Shown here piece by piece: positions 1 to 12,100 of a DNA stretch of 64,000 nt. The position numbers and the translations under genes were made by a program. The notes below the pieces were generated by a model. That model was not told the DNA's origin. It ran no database searches and was given only the letters and a program-made list of their open reading frames with translations. The stretch is from Cervus elaphus (Eukaryota; Chordata; Mammalia; Artiodactyla; Cervidae). Position 1 is the first letter of the stretch. Every line of letters starts with the position of its first letter. The stretch lies in contig NW_025316714.1 in NCBI RefSeq assembly GCF_910594005.1, positions 380,001 through 444,000 on the forward strand, written 5' to 3'.

Positions 1-779
1 GGAGCAAAAAAAATAAAAAAAAGAAAGAAAGAAAGACCAGGAGCATGAAAAGGTGTGAAAAATTCGAGGAGCAAAAAAAAAAAAAAAAAAGACCAGGAGC
101 ATGAAAAGGTGTGAAAAAAGCGAGGAAAAAAAAAAAAAAAAAAAAAAGACCAGGAGCATGAAAAGGTGTGAAAAATGCGAGGAGCAAAAAAAAAAAAGAA
201 AGAAAGAAAGAAAGACCAGGAGCATGAAAAGGTGTGAAAAATGCGGGGAGCATGAAAAGGTGTGAAAAATTCGAGGAAAAAAAAAAAGACCAGGAGCATG
301 AAAAGGTGTGAAAAATGCGAGGAAAAAAAAAAAAAAGACCAGGAGCATGAAAAGGTGTGAAAAATGCGAGGAGCAAAAAAAAAAAAAAAAAAAAGAAAGA
401 CCAGGAGCATGAAAAGGTGTGAAAAATGCGACGAGCATGAAAAGTTGTGAAAAATGCGAGGAGCATGAAGAGGTGTGAAAAATGCGAGGAGCATGAAAAG
501 TTGTGAAAAATTCGAGGAGCAAAAAAAAAAAAAAAGACCAGGAGCATGAAAAGGTGTGAAAAATGCGAGGAAAAAAAAAAAAAAAAGACCAGGAACATGA
601 AAATGTGTGAAAAATGGGAGGAGCAAAAAAAAAAAAAAAAAGAAAGACCAGGAGCATGAAAAGGTGTGAAAAATGCGAGGAGCATGAAGAGGTGTGAAAA
701 ATGCGAGGAGCATGAAAAGGTGTGAAAAATTCGAGGAGCAAAAAAAAAAAAAAAAAAAGACCAGGAGCATGAAAAGGTG

Positions 780-1763
780 TGAAAAATGCGAGGAGCATGA
801 AAAGTTGAGAAAAATGCAAGGAGCATGAAAAGGTGTGAAAAATGCGAGGAGCATGAAAAGTTGTGAAAAATGCAAGGAGCATGAAAAGGTGTGAAAAATG
901 CGAGGAGCAAAAAAAAAAAAAAAAGAAAGAAAGAAAGACCAAGAGCATGAAAAGGTGTGAAAAATGCGAGGAGAAAAAAAAAAAAAAGACCAGGAGCATG
1001 AAAAGGTGTGAAAAATGCGAGGAGCACAAAAAAAAAAAAAAGAAAGAAAGAAAGACCAGGAGCATGAAAAGCTGTGAAAAATGCGAGGAAAAAAAAAAAA
1101 AAAAAAAAAAAGACCAGGAGCATGAAAAGGTGTGAAAAATGCGAGGAGCAAAAAAAAAAAAAAAAAAAGACCAGGAACATGAAAAGGTGTGAAAAATGCG
1201 AGGAGCAAAAAAAATAAAAAAAAGAAAGAAAGAAAGACCAGGAGCATGAAAAGGTGTGAAAAATTCGAGGAGCAAAAAAAAAAAAAAAAAAGACCAGGAG
1301 CATGAAAAGGTGTGAAAAATGCGAGGAGAAAAAAAAAAAAAGACCAGGAGCATGAAATGGTGTGAAAAATGCGAGGAAAAAAAAAAAAAAAAAAGACCAG
1401 GAACATGAAAAGGTGTGAAAAATGCGAGGAGCAAAAAAAAAAAAAGAAAGACCAGGAGCATGAAAAGGTCTGAAAAATGCAAGGAGCATGAAAAGGTGTG
1501 AAAAATGCGAGGAGCATGAAAAGTTTAGAAAAATGCAAGGAGCATGAAAAGGTGTGAAAAATGCGAGGAGCATGAAAAGTTGTGAAAAATGCAAGGAGCA
1601 TGAAAAGGTGTGAAAAATGCGAGGAGCATGAAAAGTTTAGAAAAATGCAAGGAGCATGAAAAGGTGTGAAAAATGCGAGGAGCATGAAAAGTTGTGAAAA
1701 ATGCAAGGAACATGAAAAGTTGTGAAAAATGCAAGGAGCATGAAAAGGTGTGAAAAATGCGAG
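780..1763 (+). repeat. Displaced duplicate block, partner at 6,757-7,740
   Basis: Unit order matches 6,757-7,740 at a constant offset of about 5,977. Shared landmarks are GTTGAG (804 and 6,781), the GCACA-started A-tract (about 1,024 and 7,002), AGCTGTG (about 1,070 and 7,047), the T-interrupted tract with (GAAA)3 (about 1,213 and 7,190), CATGAAATGG (about 1,354 and 7,331) and the 308-bp compact run that ends each block. Upstream of 780 the two contexts differ. Confidence 0.75.
1456..1763 (+). repeat. Compact 11 x 28-bp run (308 bp), copy 1
   Basis: Eleven 28-mers abut with no spacer. They mostly alternate between GGTGTG...TGCGAG units and GTTTAG or GTTGTG...TGCAAG units, so the local period is effectively a 56-bp dimer. 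The run starts with a GGTCTG unit. One unit near the end starts GAACATG instead of GAGCATG and breaks the alternation. It is flanked by A-tract spacers on both sides. Confidence 0.9.
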
Positions 1764-3653
1764 GAGAAAAAAAAAAAAAGACCAGGAGCAAGAAAAGGTG
1801 TGAAAAATTCGAGGAGCAAAAAAAAAAAAAAAAAAAAAAACCAGGAACATGAAAAGGTGTGAAAAATGCGAGGAGAAAAAAAAAAAAAAACCAGGAACAT
1901 GAAAAGGTGTGAAAAATGCGAGGAGCAAAAAAAAAAAAAAAAAAAAAAACCAGGAACATGAAAAGGTGTGAAAAATGCGAGGAGCAAAAAAAAAAAAAAA
2001 AAAAGACCAGGAGAATGAAAAGGGGGGAAAAAAGCGAGGGAAAAAAAAAAAAAAAAAAAAAAACCAGGAACATGAAAAGGTGTGAAAAATGCGAGGAGCA
2101 AAAAAAAAAAAAAAAAAAAGACCAGGAGCATGAAAAGGTGTGAAAAATGCGAGGAGCAAAAAAAAAAAAAAAAAGAAAGAAAAAAAGACCAGGAGAATGA
2201 AAAGGTGTGAAAAATGCGAGGAAAAAAAAAAAAAAAAAAAGACCAGGAACATGAAAAGGTGTGAAAAATGCGAGGAGCAAAAAAAAAAAAAAAAAAAAAA
2301 AAAGACCAGGAGCATGCAAAGGTGTGAAAAATTCGAGGAGCAAAAAAAAAAAAGACCAGGAGCATGAAAAGGTGTGAAAAATGCGAGGAGAAAAAAAAAA
2401 AAAGACCAGGAGCATGAAAAGGTGTGAAAAATGCGAGGAAAAAAAAAAAAAAAAAAAGACCAGGAACATGAAAAGGTGTGAAAAATGCGAGGAGCAAAAA
2501 AAAAAAAGAAAGACCAGGAGCATGAAAAGGTCTGAAAAATGCAAGGAGCATGAAAAGGTGTGAAAAATGCGAGGAGCATGAAAAGTTGTGAAAAATGTGA
2601 GGAGCATGAATAGGTGTGAAAAATGCGAGGAGCATGAAAAGGTGTGAAAAATTCGAGGAGAAAAAAAAAAAAAAAAAAAGACCAGGAACATGAAAAGGTG
2701 TGAAAAAAGCGAGGAGCAAAAAAAAAAAAAAAAAGAAAGAAAGAAAGACCAGGAGCATGAAAAGGTGTGAAAAATTCGAGGAGCAAAAAAAAAAAAAAAA
2801 AAAGACCAGGAGCATGAAAAGGTGTGAAAAATGCGAGGAGAAAAAAAAAAAAGACCAGGAGCATGAAATGGTGTGAAAAATGCGAGGAAAAAAAAAAAAA
2901 AAAAAGACCAGGAACATGAAAAGGTGTGAAAAATGCGAGGAGCAAAAAAAAAAAAAAAAAAAAAAAGACCAGGAACATGAAAAGGTGTGAAAAATGCGAG
3001 GAGCAAAAAAAAAGAAAGACCAGGAGCATGAAAAGGTGTGAAAAATGCAAGGAGCATGAAAAGGTGTGAAAAATGCGAGGAGCATGAAAAGTTGTGAAAA
3101 ATGTGAGGAGCATGAAGAGGTGTGAAAAATGCGAGGAGCATGAAAAGGTGTGAAAAATTCGAGGAGCAAAAAAAAAAAAAAAAAAAGACCAGGAGCATGA
3201 AAAGGTGTGAAAAATGCGAGGAGCAAAAAAAAAAAAAAAAAGAAAGAAAGAAAGACCAGGAGCATGAAAAGGTGTGAAAAAAGCGAGGAAAAAAAAAAAA
3301 AAAAAAAAAACCAGGAACATGAAAAGGTGTGAAAAATGCGAGGAGCAAAAAAAAAAAAAAAAAAAGACCAGGAGCATGAAAAGGTGTGAAAAATGCGAGG
3401 AGCAAAAAAAAAAAAAAAAAGAAAGAAAGAAAGACCAGGAGCATGAAAAGGTGTGAAAAATGCGAGGAAAAAAAAAAAAAAAAAAAAAAGACCAGGAGCA
3501 TGAAAAGGTGTGAAAAATGCGAGGAGAAAAAAAAAAAAAGACCAGGAGCATGAAATGGTGTGAAAAATGCGAGGAAAAAAAAAAAAAAAAAAGACCAGGA
3601 ACATGAAAAGGTGTGAAAAATGCGAGGAGCAAAAAAAAAAAAAGAAAGACCAG

Positions 3654-3961
3654 GAGCATGAAAAGGTCTGAAAAATGCAAGGAGCATGAAAAGGTGTGAA
3701 AAATGCGAGGAGCATGAAAAGTTTAGAAAAATGCAAGGAGCATGAAAAGGTGTGAAAAATGCGAGGAGCATGAAAAGTTGTGAAAAATGCAAGGAGCATG
3801 AAAAGGTGTGAAAAATGCGAGGAGCATGAAAAGTTTAGAAAAATGCAAGGAGCATGAAAAGGTGTGAAAAATGCGAGGAGCATGAAAAGTTGTGAAAAAT
3901 GCAAGGAACATGAAAAGTTGTGAAAAATGCAAGGAGCATGAAAAGGTGTGAAAAATGCGAG
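3654..3961 (+). repeat. Compact 11 x 28-bp run (308 bp), copy 2
   Basis: Same length and same order of variant units as 1,456-1,763, including the GGTCTG start, two GTTTAG units and the GAACATG unit. Preservation of 11 units in the same order shows block duplication, not independent expansion. Confidence 0.9.
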
Positions 3962-4261
3962 GAGAAAAAAAAAAAAAAGACCAGGAACATGAAAAGGTGT
4001 GAAAAATGCGAGGCAAAAAAAAAAAAAAAAAAGACCAGGAACATGAAAAGGTGTGAAAAATGCGAGGAGCAAAAAAAAAAAAAAAAAAAAAAGACCAGGA
4101 ACATGAAAAGGTGTGAAAAATGCGAGGAGCAAAAAAAAAGAAAGACCAGGAGCATGAAAAGGTGTGAAAAATGCAAGGAGCATGAAAAGGTGTGAAAAAT
4201 GCGAGGAGCATGAAAAGTTGTGAAAAATGTGAGGAGCATGAAGAGGTGTGAAAAATGCGAG

Positions 4262-5404
4262 GAGCATGAAAAGGTGTGAAAAATTCGAGGAGCAAAAAAA
4301 AAAAAAAAAAAAGACCAGGAGCATGAAAAGGTGTGAAAAATGCGAGGAGCAAAAAAAAAAAAAAAAAGAAAGAAAGAAAGACCAGGAGCATGAAAAGGTG
4401 TGAAAAAAGCGAGGAAAAAAAAAAAAAAAAAAAAAAACCAGGAACATGAAAAGGTGTGAAAAATGCGAGGAGCAAAAAAAAAAAAAAAAAAAGACCAGGA
4501 GCATGAAAAGGTGTGAAAAATGCGAGGAGCAAAAAAAAAAAAAAAAAGAAAGAAAGAAAGACCAGGAGCATGAAAAGGTGTGAAAAATGCGAGGAAAAAA
4601 AAAAAAAAAAAAAAAAAGACCAGGAACATGAAAAGGTGTGAAAAATGCGAGGAGCAAAAAAAAAAAAAAAAAGAAAGACCAGGAGCATGAAAAGGTGTGA
4701 AAAATGCGAGGAGCATGAAGAGGTGTGAAAAATGCGAGGAGCATGAAAAGGTGTGAAAAATTCGAGGAGCAAAAAAAAAAAAAAAGACCAGGAGCATGAA
4801 AAGGTGTGAAAAATGCGAGGAAAAAAAAAAAAAAAAAAAAAAGACCAGGAGCATGAAAAGGTGTGAAAAATGCGAGGAGCAAAAAAAAAAAAGAAAGAAA
4901 GAAAGAAAGACCAGGAGCATGAAAAGGTGTGAAAAATGCGGGGAGCATGAAAAGGTGTGAAAAATTCGAGGAAAAAAAAAAAGACCAGGAGCATGAAAAG
5001 GTGTGAAAAATGCGAGGAAAAAAAAAAAAAAGACCAGGAGCATGAAAAGGTGTGAAAAATGCGAGGAGCAAAAAAAAAAAAAAAAAAAAAGAAAGACCAG
5101 GAGCATGAAAAGGTGTGAAAAATGCGACGAGCATGAAAAGTTGTGAAAAATGCGAGGAGCATGAAGAGGTGTGAAAAATGCGAGGAGCATGAAAAGTTGT
5201 GAAAAATTCGAGGAGCAAAAAAAAAAAAAAAGACCAGGAGCATGAAAAGGTGTGAAAAATGCGAGGAAAAAAAAAAAAAAAAAGACCAGGAACATGAAAA
5301 TGTGTGAAAAATGGGAGGAGCAAAAAAAAAAAAAAAAAGAAAGACCAGGAGCATGAAAAGGTGTGAAAAATGCGAGGAGCATGAAGAGGTGTGAAAAATG
5401 CGAG
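4262..5404 (+). repeat. 1.15-kb direct tandem duplication, copy 1
   Basis: Starts at a GGTGTG...TTCGAG unit and is followed immediately by a second copy with the same unit order. Shared landmarks are TGCGGGGAGC (4,938 and 6,087), TGCGACGAGC (about 5,126 and 6,272) and CATGAAAATGTGTG (5,289 and 6,440). The period is about 1,143-1,149 bp, the drift being A-tract length. Confidence 0.8.
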
Positions 5405-6552
5405 GAGCATGAAAAGGTGTGAAAAATTCGAGGAGCAAAAAAAAAAAAAAAAAAAAGACCAGGAGCATGAAAAGGTGTGAAAAATGCGAGGAGCAAAAAA
5501 AAAAAAAAAAAAGAAAGAAAGAAAGACCAGGAGCATGAAAAGGTGTGAAAAATGCGAGGAAAAAAAAAAAAAAAAAAAAAAACCAGAAACATGAAAAGGT
5601 GTGAAAAATGCGAGGAGCAAAAAAAAAAAAAAAAAAAAGACCAGGAGCATGAAAAGGTGTGAAAAATGCGAGGAGCAAAAAAAAAAAAAAAAAAGAAAGA
5701 AAGAAAGACCAGGAGCAAGAAAAGGTGTGAAAAATGCGAGGGAAAAAAAAAAAAAAAAAAAAAAAAGACCAGGAACATGAAAAGGTGTGAAAAATGCGAG
5801 GAGCAAAAAAAAAAAAAAAAAGAAAGACCAGGAGCATGAAAAGGTGTGAAAAATGCGAGGAGCATGAAGAGGTGTGAAAAATGCGAGGAGCATGAAAAGG
5901 TGTGAAAAATTCGAGGAGCAAAAAAAAAAAAAAAGACCAGGAGCATGAAAAGGTGTGAAAAATGGGAGGAAAAAAAAAAAAAAAAAAAAAGACCAGGAGC
6001 ATGAAAAGGTGTGAAAAATGCGAGGAGCAAAAAAAAAAAAGAAAGAAAGAAAGAAAGACCAGGAGCATGAAAAGGTGTGAAAAATGCGGGGAGCATGAAA
6101 AGGTGTGAAAAATTCGAGGAAAAAAAAAAAGACCAGGAGCATGAAAAGGTGTGAAAAATGCGAGGAAAAAAAAAAAAAAGACCAGGAGCATGAAAAGGTG
6201 TGAAAAATGCGAGGAGCAAAAAAAAAAAAAAAAAAAGAAAGACCAGGAGCATGAAAAGGTGTGAAAAATGCGACGAGCATGAAAAGTTGTGAAAAATGCG
6301 AGGAGCATGAAGAGGTGTGAAAAATGCGAGGAGCATGAAAAGTTGTGAAAAATTCGAGGAGCAAAAAAAAAAAAAAAAGACCAGGAGCATGAAAAGGTGT
6401 GAAAAATGCGAGGAAAAAAAAAAAAAAAAAAGACCAGGAACATGAAAATGTGTGAAAAAGGGGAGGAGAAAAAAAAAAAAAAAAAAGAAAGACCAGGAGC
6501 ATGAAAAGGTGTGAAAAATGCGAGGAGCATGAAGAGGTGTGAAAAATGCGAG
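5405..6552 (+). repeat. 1.15-kb direct tandem duplication, copy 2
   Basis: Second tandem copy. It differs by scattered substitutions such as CCAGAAACATG (about 5,583), GGAGCAAGAAAAGG (about 5,711) and AAAAGGGGAGGAG (about 6,457), and in A-tract lengths. The third expected period is not present: after 6,552 the unit is GTTGTG...TTCGAG and the order changes. Confidence 0.8.
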
Positions 6553-6756
6553 GAGCATGAAAAGTTGTGAAAAATTCGAGGAGCAAAAAAAAAAAAAAAG
6601 ACCAGGAGCATGAAAAGGTGTGAAAAATGCGAGGAAAAAAAAAAAAAAAAAAGACCAGGAACATGAAAAGGTGTGAAAAATGCGAGGAGCAAAAAAAAAA
6701 AAAGAAAGACCAGGAGCATGAAAAGGTCTGAAAAATGCAAGGAGCGTGAAAAGGTG

Positions 6757-7740
6757 TGAAAAATGCGAGGAGCATGAAAAGTTGAGAAAAATGCAAGGAG
6801 CATGAAAAGGTGTGAAAAATGCGAGGAGCATGAAAAGTTGTGAAAAATGCAAGGAGCATGAAAAGGTGTGAAAAATGCGAGGAGCAAAAAAAAAAAAAAA
6901 AGAAAGAAAGAAAGACCAAGAGCATGAAAAGGTGTGAAAAATGCGAGGAGAAAAAAAAAAAAAAGACCAGGAGCATGAAAAGGTGTGAAAAATGCGAGGA
7001 GCACAAAAAAAAAAAAAAGAAAGAAAGAAAGACCAGGAGCATGAAAAGCTGTGAAAAATGAGAGGAAAAAAAAAAAAAAAAAAAAAAGACCAGGAGCATG
7101 AAAAGGTGTGAAAAATGCGAGGAGCAAAAAAAAAAAAAAAAAAAAGACCAGGAACATGAAAAGGTGTGAAAAATGCGAGGAGCAAAAAAAATAAAAAAAA
7201 GAAAGAAAGAAAGACCAGGAGCATGAAAAGGTGTGAAAAATTCGAGGAGCAAAAAAAAAAAAAAAAAAGACCAGGAGCATGAAAAGGTGTGAAAAATGCG
7301 AGGAGAAAAAAAAAAAAAGACCAGGAGCATGAAATGGTGTGAAAAATGCGAGGAAAAAAAAAAAAAAAAAAGACCAGGAACATGAAAAGGTGTGAAAAAT
7401 GCGAGGAGCAAAAAAAAAAAAAGAAAGACCAGGAGCATGAAAAGGTCTGAAAAATGCAAGGAGCATGAAAAGGTGTGAAAAATGCGAGGAGCATGAAAAG
7501 TTTAGAAAAATGCAAGGAGCATGAAAAGGTGTGAAAAATGCGAGGAGCATGAAAAGTTGTGAAAAATGCAAGGAGCATGAAAAGGTGTGAAAAATGCGAG
7601 GAGCATGAAAAGTTTAGAAAAATGCAAGGAGCATGAAAAGGTGTGAAAAATGCGAGGAGCATGAAAAGTTGTGAAAAATGCAAGGAACATGAAAAGTTGT
7701 GAAAAATGCAAGGAGCATGAAAAGGTGTGAAAAATGCGAG
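6757..7740 (+). repeat. Displaced duplicate block, partner at 780-1,763
   Basis: Second member of the 5,977-bp offset pair. Its left neighbour holds a unique GGAGCGTG unit (about 6,741). Its right part (from about 7,259) is also shared with 3,480-3,961. The compact 11-unit run has thus been copied at least three times in type A. Confidence 0.75.
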
Positions 7741-9189
7741 GAGAAAAAAAAAAAAAGACCAGGAACATGAAAAGGTGTGAAAAATGCGAGGCAAAAAAAA
7801 AAAAAAAAGACCAGGAACATGAAAAGGTGTGAAAAATGCGAGGAGCAAAAAAAAAAAAAAAAAAAAAAGACCAGGAACATGAAAAGGTGTGAAAAATGCG
7901 AGGAGCAAAAAAAAAGAAAGACCAGGAGCATGAAAAGGTGTGAAAAATGCAAGGAGCATGAAAAGGTGTGAAAAATGCGAGGAGCATGAAAAGTTGTGAA
8001 AAATGTGAGGAGCATGAAGAGGTGTGAAAAATGCGAGGAGCATGAAAAGGTGTGAAAAATTCGAGGAGCAAAAAAAAAAAAAAAAAAAGACCAGGAGCAT
8101 GAAAAGGTGTGAAAAATGCGAGGAGCAAAAAAAAAAAAAAAAAGAAAGAAAGAAAGAACAGGAGCATGAAAAGGTGTGAAAAATGCGAGGAAAAAAAAAA
8201 AAAAAAAAAAAAACCAGGAACATGAAAAGGTGTGAAAAATGCGAGGAGCAAAAAAAAAAAAAAAAAAAGACCAGGAGCATGAAAAGGTGTGAAAAATGCG
8301 AGGAGCAAAAAAAAAAAAAAAAAAGAAAGAAAGAAAGACCAGGAGCATGAAAAGGTGTGAAAAATGCGAGGAAAAAAAAAAAAAAAAAAAAAAAACCAGG
8401 AACATGAAAAGGTGTGAAAAATGCGAGGAGCAAAAAAATAAAAAAAAAGAAAGACCAGGAGCATGAAAAGGTGTGAAAAATGCGAGGAGCATGAAGAGGT
8501 GTGAAAAATGCGAGGAGCATGAAAAGGTGTGAAAAATTCGAGGAGCAAAAAAAAAAAAAAAAGACCAGGAGCATGAAAAGGTGTGAAAAATGCGAGGAAA
8601 AAAAAAAAAAAAAAAAAAAAGACCAGGAGCATGAAAAGGTGTGAAAAATGCGAGGAGCAAAAAAAAAAAAGAAAGAAAGAAAGAAAGACCAGGAGCATGA
8701 AAAGGTGTGAAAAATGCGGGGAGCATGAAAAGGTGTGAAAAATTCGAGGAAAAAAAAAAAGACCAGGAGCATGAAAAGGTGTGAAAAATGCGAGGAAAAA
8801 AAAAAAAAAGACCAGGAGCATGAAAAGGTGTGAAAAATGCGAGGAGCAAAAAAAAAAAAAAAAAAAAGAAAGACCAGGAGCATGAAAAGGTGTGAAAAAT
8901 GCGACGAGCATGAAAAGTTGTGAAAAATGCGAGGAGCATGAAGAGGTGTGAAAAATGCGAGGAGCATGAAAAGTTGTGAAAAATTCGAGGAGCAAAAAAA
9001 AAAAAAAAGACCAGGAGCATGAAAAGGTGTGAAAAATGCGAGGAAAAAAAAAAAAAAAAAGACCAGGAACATGAAAATGTGTGAAAAATGGGAGGAGCAA
9101 AAAAAAAAAAAAAAGAAAGACCAGGAGCATGAAAAGGTGTGAAAAATGCGAGGAGCATGAAGAGGTGTGAAAAATGCGAGGAGCATGAA
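7259..9189 (+). repeat. Displaced duplicate block, partner at 3,480-5,410
   Basis: Second copy at offset 3,779. The left edge lies in the spacer-rich stretch before CATGAAATGG. The interval 8.69-9.36 kb is further related to about 12.57-13.25 kb and 18.70-19.37 kb through the TGCGGGGAGC, TGCGACGAGC and TGGGAGG units. Confidence 0.75.
7433..7740 (+). repeat. Compact 11 x 28-bp run (308 bp), copy 3
   Basis: Third copy of the 308-bp run with the same order of variants. A shorter relative of six 28-mers (GGTCTG, GGTGTG, GTTTAG, GGTGTG, GTTGTG, GGTGTG) occurs at 10,880-11,047, 15,080-15,247 and 21,210-21,377. A five-unit version at 17,105-17,244 marks the 6.2-kb duplication junction. Confidence 0.9.
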
Positions 9190-12100
9190 AAGTTGTGAAA
9201 AATTCGAGGAGCAAAAAAAAAAAAAAAAGACCAGGAGCATGAAAAGGTGTGAAAAATGCGAGGAAAAAAAAAAAAAAAAAGACCAGGAACATGAAAAGGT
9301 GTGAAAAATGCGAGGAGCAAAAAAAAAAAAAAGAAAGACCAGGAGCATGAAAAGGTGTGAAAAATGCGATGCAAAAAAAAAAAAAAAAAAAAAAAGACCA
9401 GGAACATGAAAAGGTGTGAAAAATGCGAGGAGCAAAAAAAAAAAAAAAAAAAAAAGACCAGGAACATGAAAAGGTGTGAAAAATGCGAGGAGCAAAAAAA
9501 AAGAAAGACCAGGAGCATGAAAAGGTGTGAAAAATGCAAGGAGCATGAAAAGGTGTGAAAAATGCGAGGAGCATGAAAAGTTGTGAAAAATGTGAGGAGC
9601 ATGAAGAGGTGTGAAAAATGCGAGGAGCATGAAAAGGTGTGAAAAATCCGAGGAGCAAAAAAAAAAAAAAAAAAAGACCAGGAGCATGAAAAGGTGTGAA
9701 AAATGCGAGGAGCAAAAAAAAAAAAAAAAAGAAAGAAAGAAAGACAAGGAGAATGAAAAGGTGTGAAAAATGCGAGGAAAAAAAAAAAAAAAAAAAAAAA
9801 AACCAGGAACATGAAAAGGTGTGAAAAATGCGAGGAAAAAAAAAAAAAAAGACCAGGAGCATGAAAAGGTGTGAAAAATGCGAGGAGCAAAAAAAAAAAA
9901 AAAAGAAAGAAAGAAAGACCAGGAGCATGAAAAGGGGTGAAAAAAGTGAGGAAAAAAAAAAAAAAAAAAAAGACCAGGAACATGAAAAGGTGTGAAAAAT
10001 GCGAGGAGCAAAAAAAAAAAAAAAAAAAAAAAAAGACCAGGAGCATGCAAAGGTGTGAAAAATTCGAGGAGCAAAAAAAAAAAAGACCAGGAGCATGAAA
10101 AGGTGTGAAAAATGCGAGGAGAAAAAAAAAAAAAGACCAGGAGCATGAAAAGGTGTGAAAAATGCGAGGAAAAAAAAAAAAAAAAAAGACCAGGAACATG
10201 AAAAGGTGTGAAAAATGCGAGGAGCAAAAAAAAAAAAGAAAGACCAGGAGCATGAAAAGGTCTGAAAAATGCAAGGAGCATGAAAAGGTGTGAAAAATGC
10301 GAGGAGCATGAAAAGTTGTGAAAAATGTGAGGAGCATGAATAGGTGTGAAAAATGCGAGGAGCATGAAAAGGTGTGAAAAATTCGAGGAGTAAAAAAAAA
10401 AAAAAAAGACCAGGAGCATGAAAAGGTGTGAAAAATGCGAGGAGCAAAAAAAAAAAAAAAAAGAAAGAAAGAAAGACCAGGAGCATGAAAAGCTGTGAAA
10501 AATGCGAGGAAAAAAAAAAAAAAAAAAAAAAGACCAGGAACATGAAAAGGTGTGAAAAATGCGAGGAGCAAAAAAAAAAAAAAAAAAAAAAGACCAGGAA
10601 CATGAAAAGGTGTGAAAAATGCGAGGAGCAAAAAAAATAAAAAAAAGAAAGAAAGAAAGACCAGGAGCATGAAAAGGTGTGAAAAATTCGAGGAGCAAAA
10701 AAAAAAAAAAAAAAGACCAGGAGCATGAAAAGGTTTGAAAAATGCGAGGAGAAAAAAAAAAAAAGACCAGGAGCATGAAATGGTGTGAAAAATGCGAGGA
10801 AAAAAAAAAAAAAAAAAAGACCAGGAACATGAAAAGGTGTGAAAAATGCGAGGAGCAAAAAAAAAAAAAGAAAGACCAGGAGCATGAAAAGGTCTGAAAA
10901 ATGCAAGGAGCATGAAAAGGTGTGAAAAATGCGAGGAGCATGAAAAGTTTAGAAAAATGCAAGGAGCATGAAAAGGTGTGAAAAATGCGAGGAGCATGAA
11001 AAGTTGTGAAAAATGCAAGGAGCATGAAAAGGTGTGAAAAATGCGAGGAGCAAAAAAAAAAAAAAAAGAAAGAAAGAAAGACCAGGAGCATGAAAAGGTG
11101 TGAAAAAATGCGAGGAGAAAAAAAAAAAAAAGACCAGGAGCATGAAAAGGTGTGAAAAATCCGAGGCAAAAAAAAAAAAAAAAAGACCAGGAACATGAAA
11201 AGGGGGGAAAAATGCGAGGAGCAAAAAAAAAAAAAAAAAAAAAAAAGACCAGGAACATGAAAAGGTGTGAAAAATGCGAGGAGCAAAAAAAAAGAAAGAC
11301 CAGGAGCATGAAAAGGTGTGAAAAATGCAAGGAGCATGAAAAGGTGTGAAAAATGCGAGGAGCATGAAAAGTTGTGAAAAATGTGAGGAGCATGAAGAGG
11401 TGTGAAAAATGCGAGGAGCATGAAAAGGTGTGAAAAATTCGAGGAGCAAAAAAAAAAAAAAAAAAAGACCAGGAGCATGAAAAGGTGTGAAAAATGCGAG
11501 GAGCAAAAAAAAAAAAAAAAAAGAAAGAAAGAAAGACCAGGAGCATGAAAAGGTGTGAAAAATGCGAGGGAAAAAAAAAAAAAAAAAAAAAAACCAGGAG
11601 CATGAAAAGGTGTGAAAAATGCGAGGAGCAAAAAAAAAAAAAAAAAAAGACCAGGAACATGAAAAGGTGTGAAAAATGCGAGGAGCAAAAAAAAAAAAAA
11701 AAGAAAGAAAGAAAGACCAGGAGCATGAAAAGGTGTGAAAAATGCGAGGAAAAAAAAAAAAAAAAAAAAGACCAGGAAAAAGAAAAGGGGGGAAAAAAGC
11801 GAAGAGCAAAAAAAAAAAAAAAAAAAAAAAAAGACCAGGAGCATGCAAAGGTGTGAAAAATTCGAGGAGCAAAAAAAAAAAAGACCAGGAGCATGAAAAG
11901 GTGTGAAAAATGCGAGGAGAAAAAAAAAAAAAGACCAGGAGCATGAAAAGGTGTGAAAAATGCGAGGGAAAAAAAAAAAAAAAAAAGACCAGGAACATGA
12001 AAAGGTGTGAAAAATGCGAGGAGCAAAAAAAAAAAAGAAAGACCAGGAGCATGAAAAGGTCTGAAAAATGCAAGGAGCATGAAAAGGTGTGAAAAATGCG

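Larger units (their letters stand above)
3480..5410 (+). repeat. Displaced duplicate block, partner at 7,259-9,189
   Basis: Landmarks recur at a constant offset of 3,779: GTTTAG units (3,721/3,833 and 7,500/7,612), the GCGAGGC unit (about 4,010 and 7,790), the TGCGGGGAGC unit (4,938 and 8,717) and the CATGAAAATGTGTG...TGGGAGG unit (5,289 and 9,068). Collinearity ends at about 5,411, where this copy has GGTGTG and the partner has GTTGTG. Confidence 0.75.

Noticed and set aside
230..290. CENP-B box in TTCG-containing units
   Set aside because: The units have TTCGAGGAGC followed by A-tract. The CGGG core half of the CENP-B box is absent, so there is no match to the known 17-bp motif.
1456..1763. 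CRISPR array (28-bp direct repeats)
   Set aside because: The repeats abut with no variable spacers. Elsewhere the 'spacers' are A-tracts and not unique sequences, and there are no cas genes or leader.
11494..11856. Short + strand open frames reading Met-Lys-Arg-Cys-Glu-Lys-Cys-Glu-Glu followed by poly-Lys
   Set aside because: They arise where successive A-tract lengths happen to keep frame. The CxxC-like spacing is just the 28-mer translated. Each + strand unit carries TGA in the other frames, and none of these frames is conserved between duplicate copies beyond the repeat itself.
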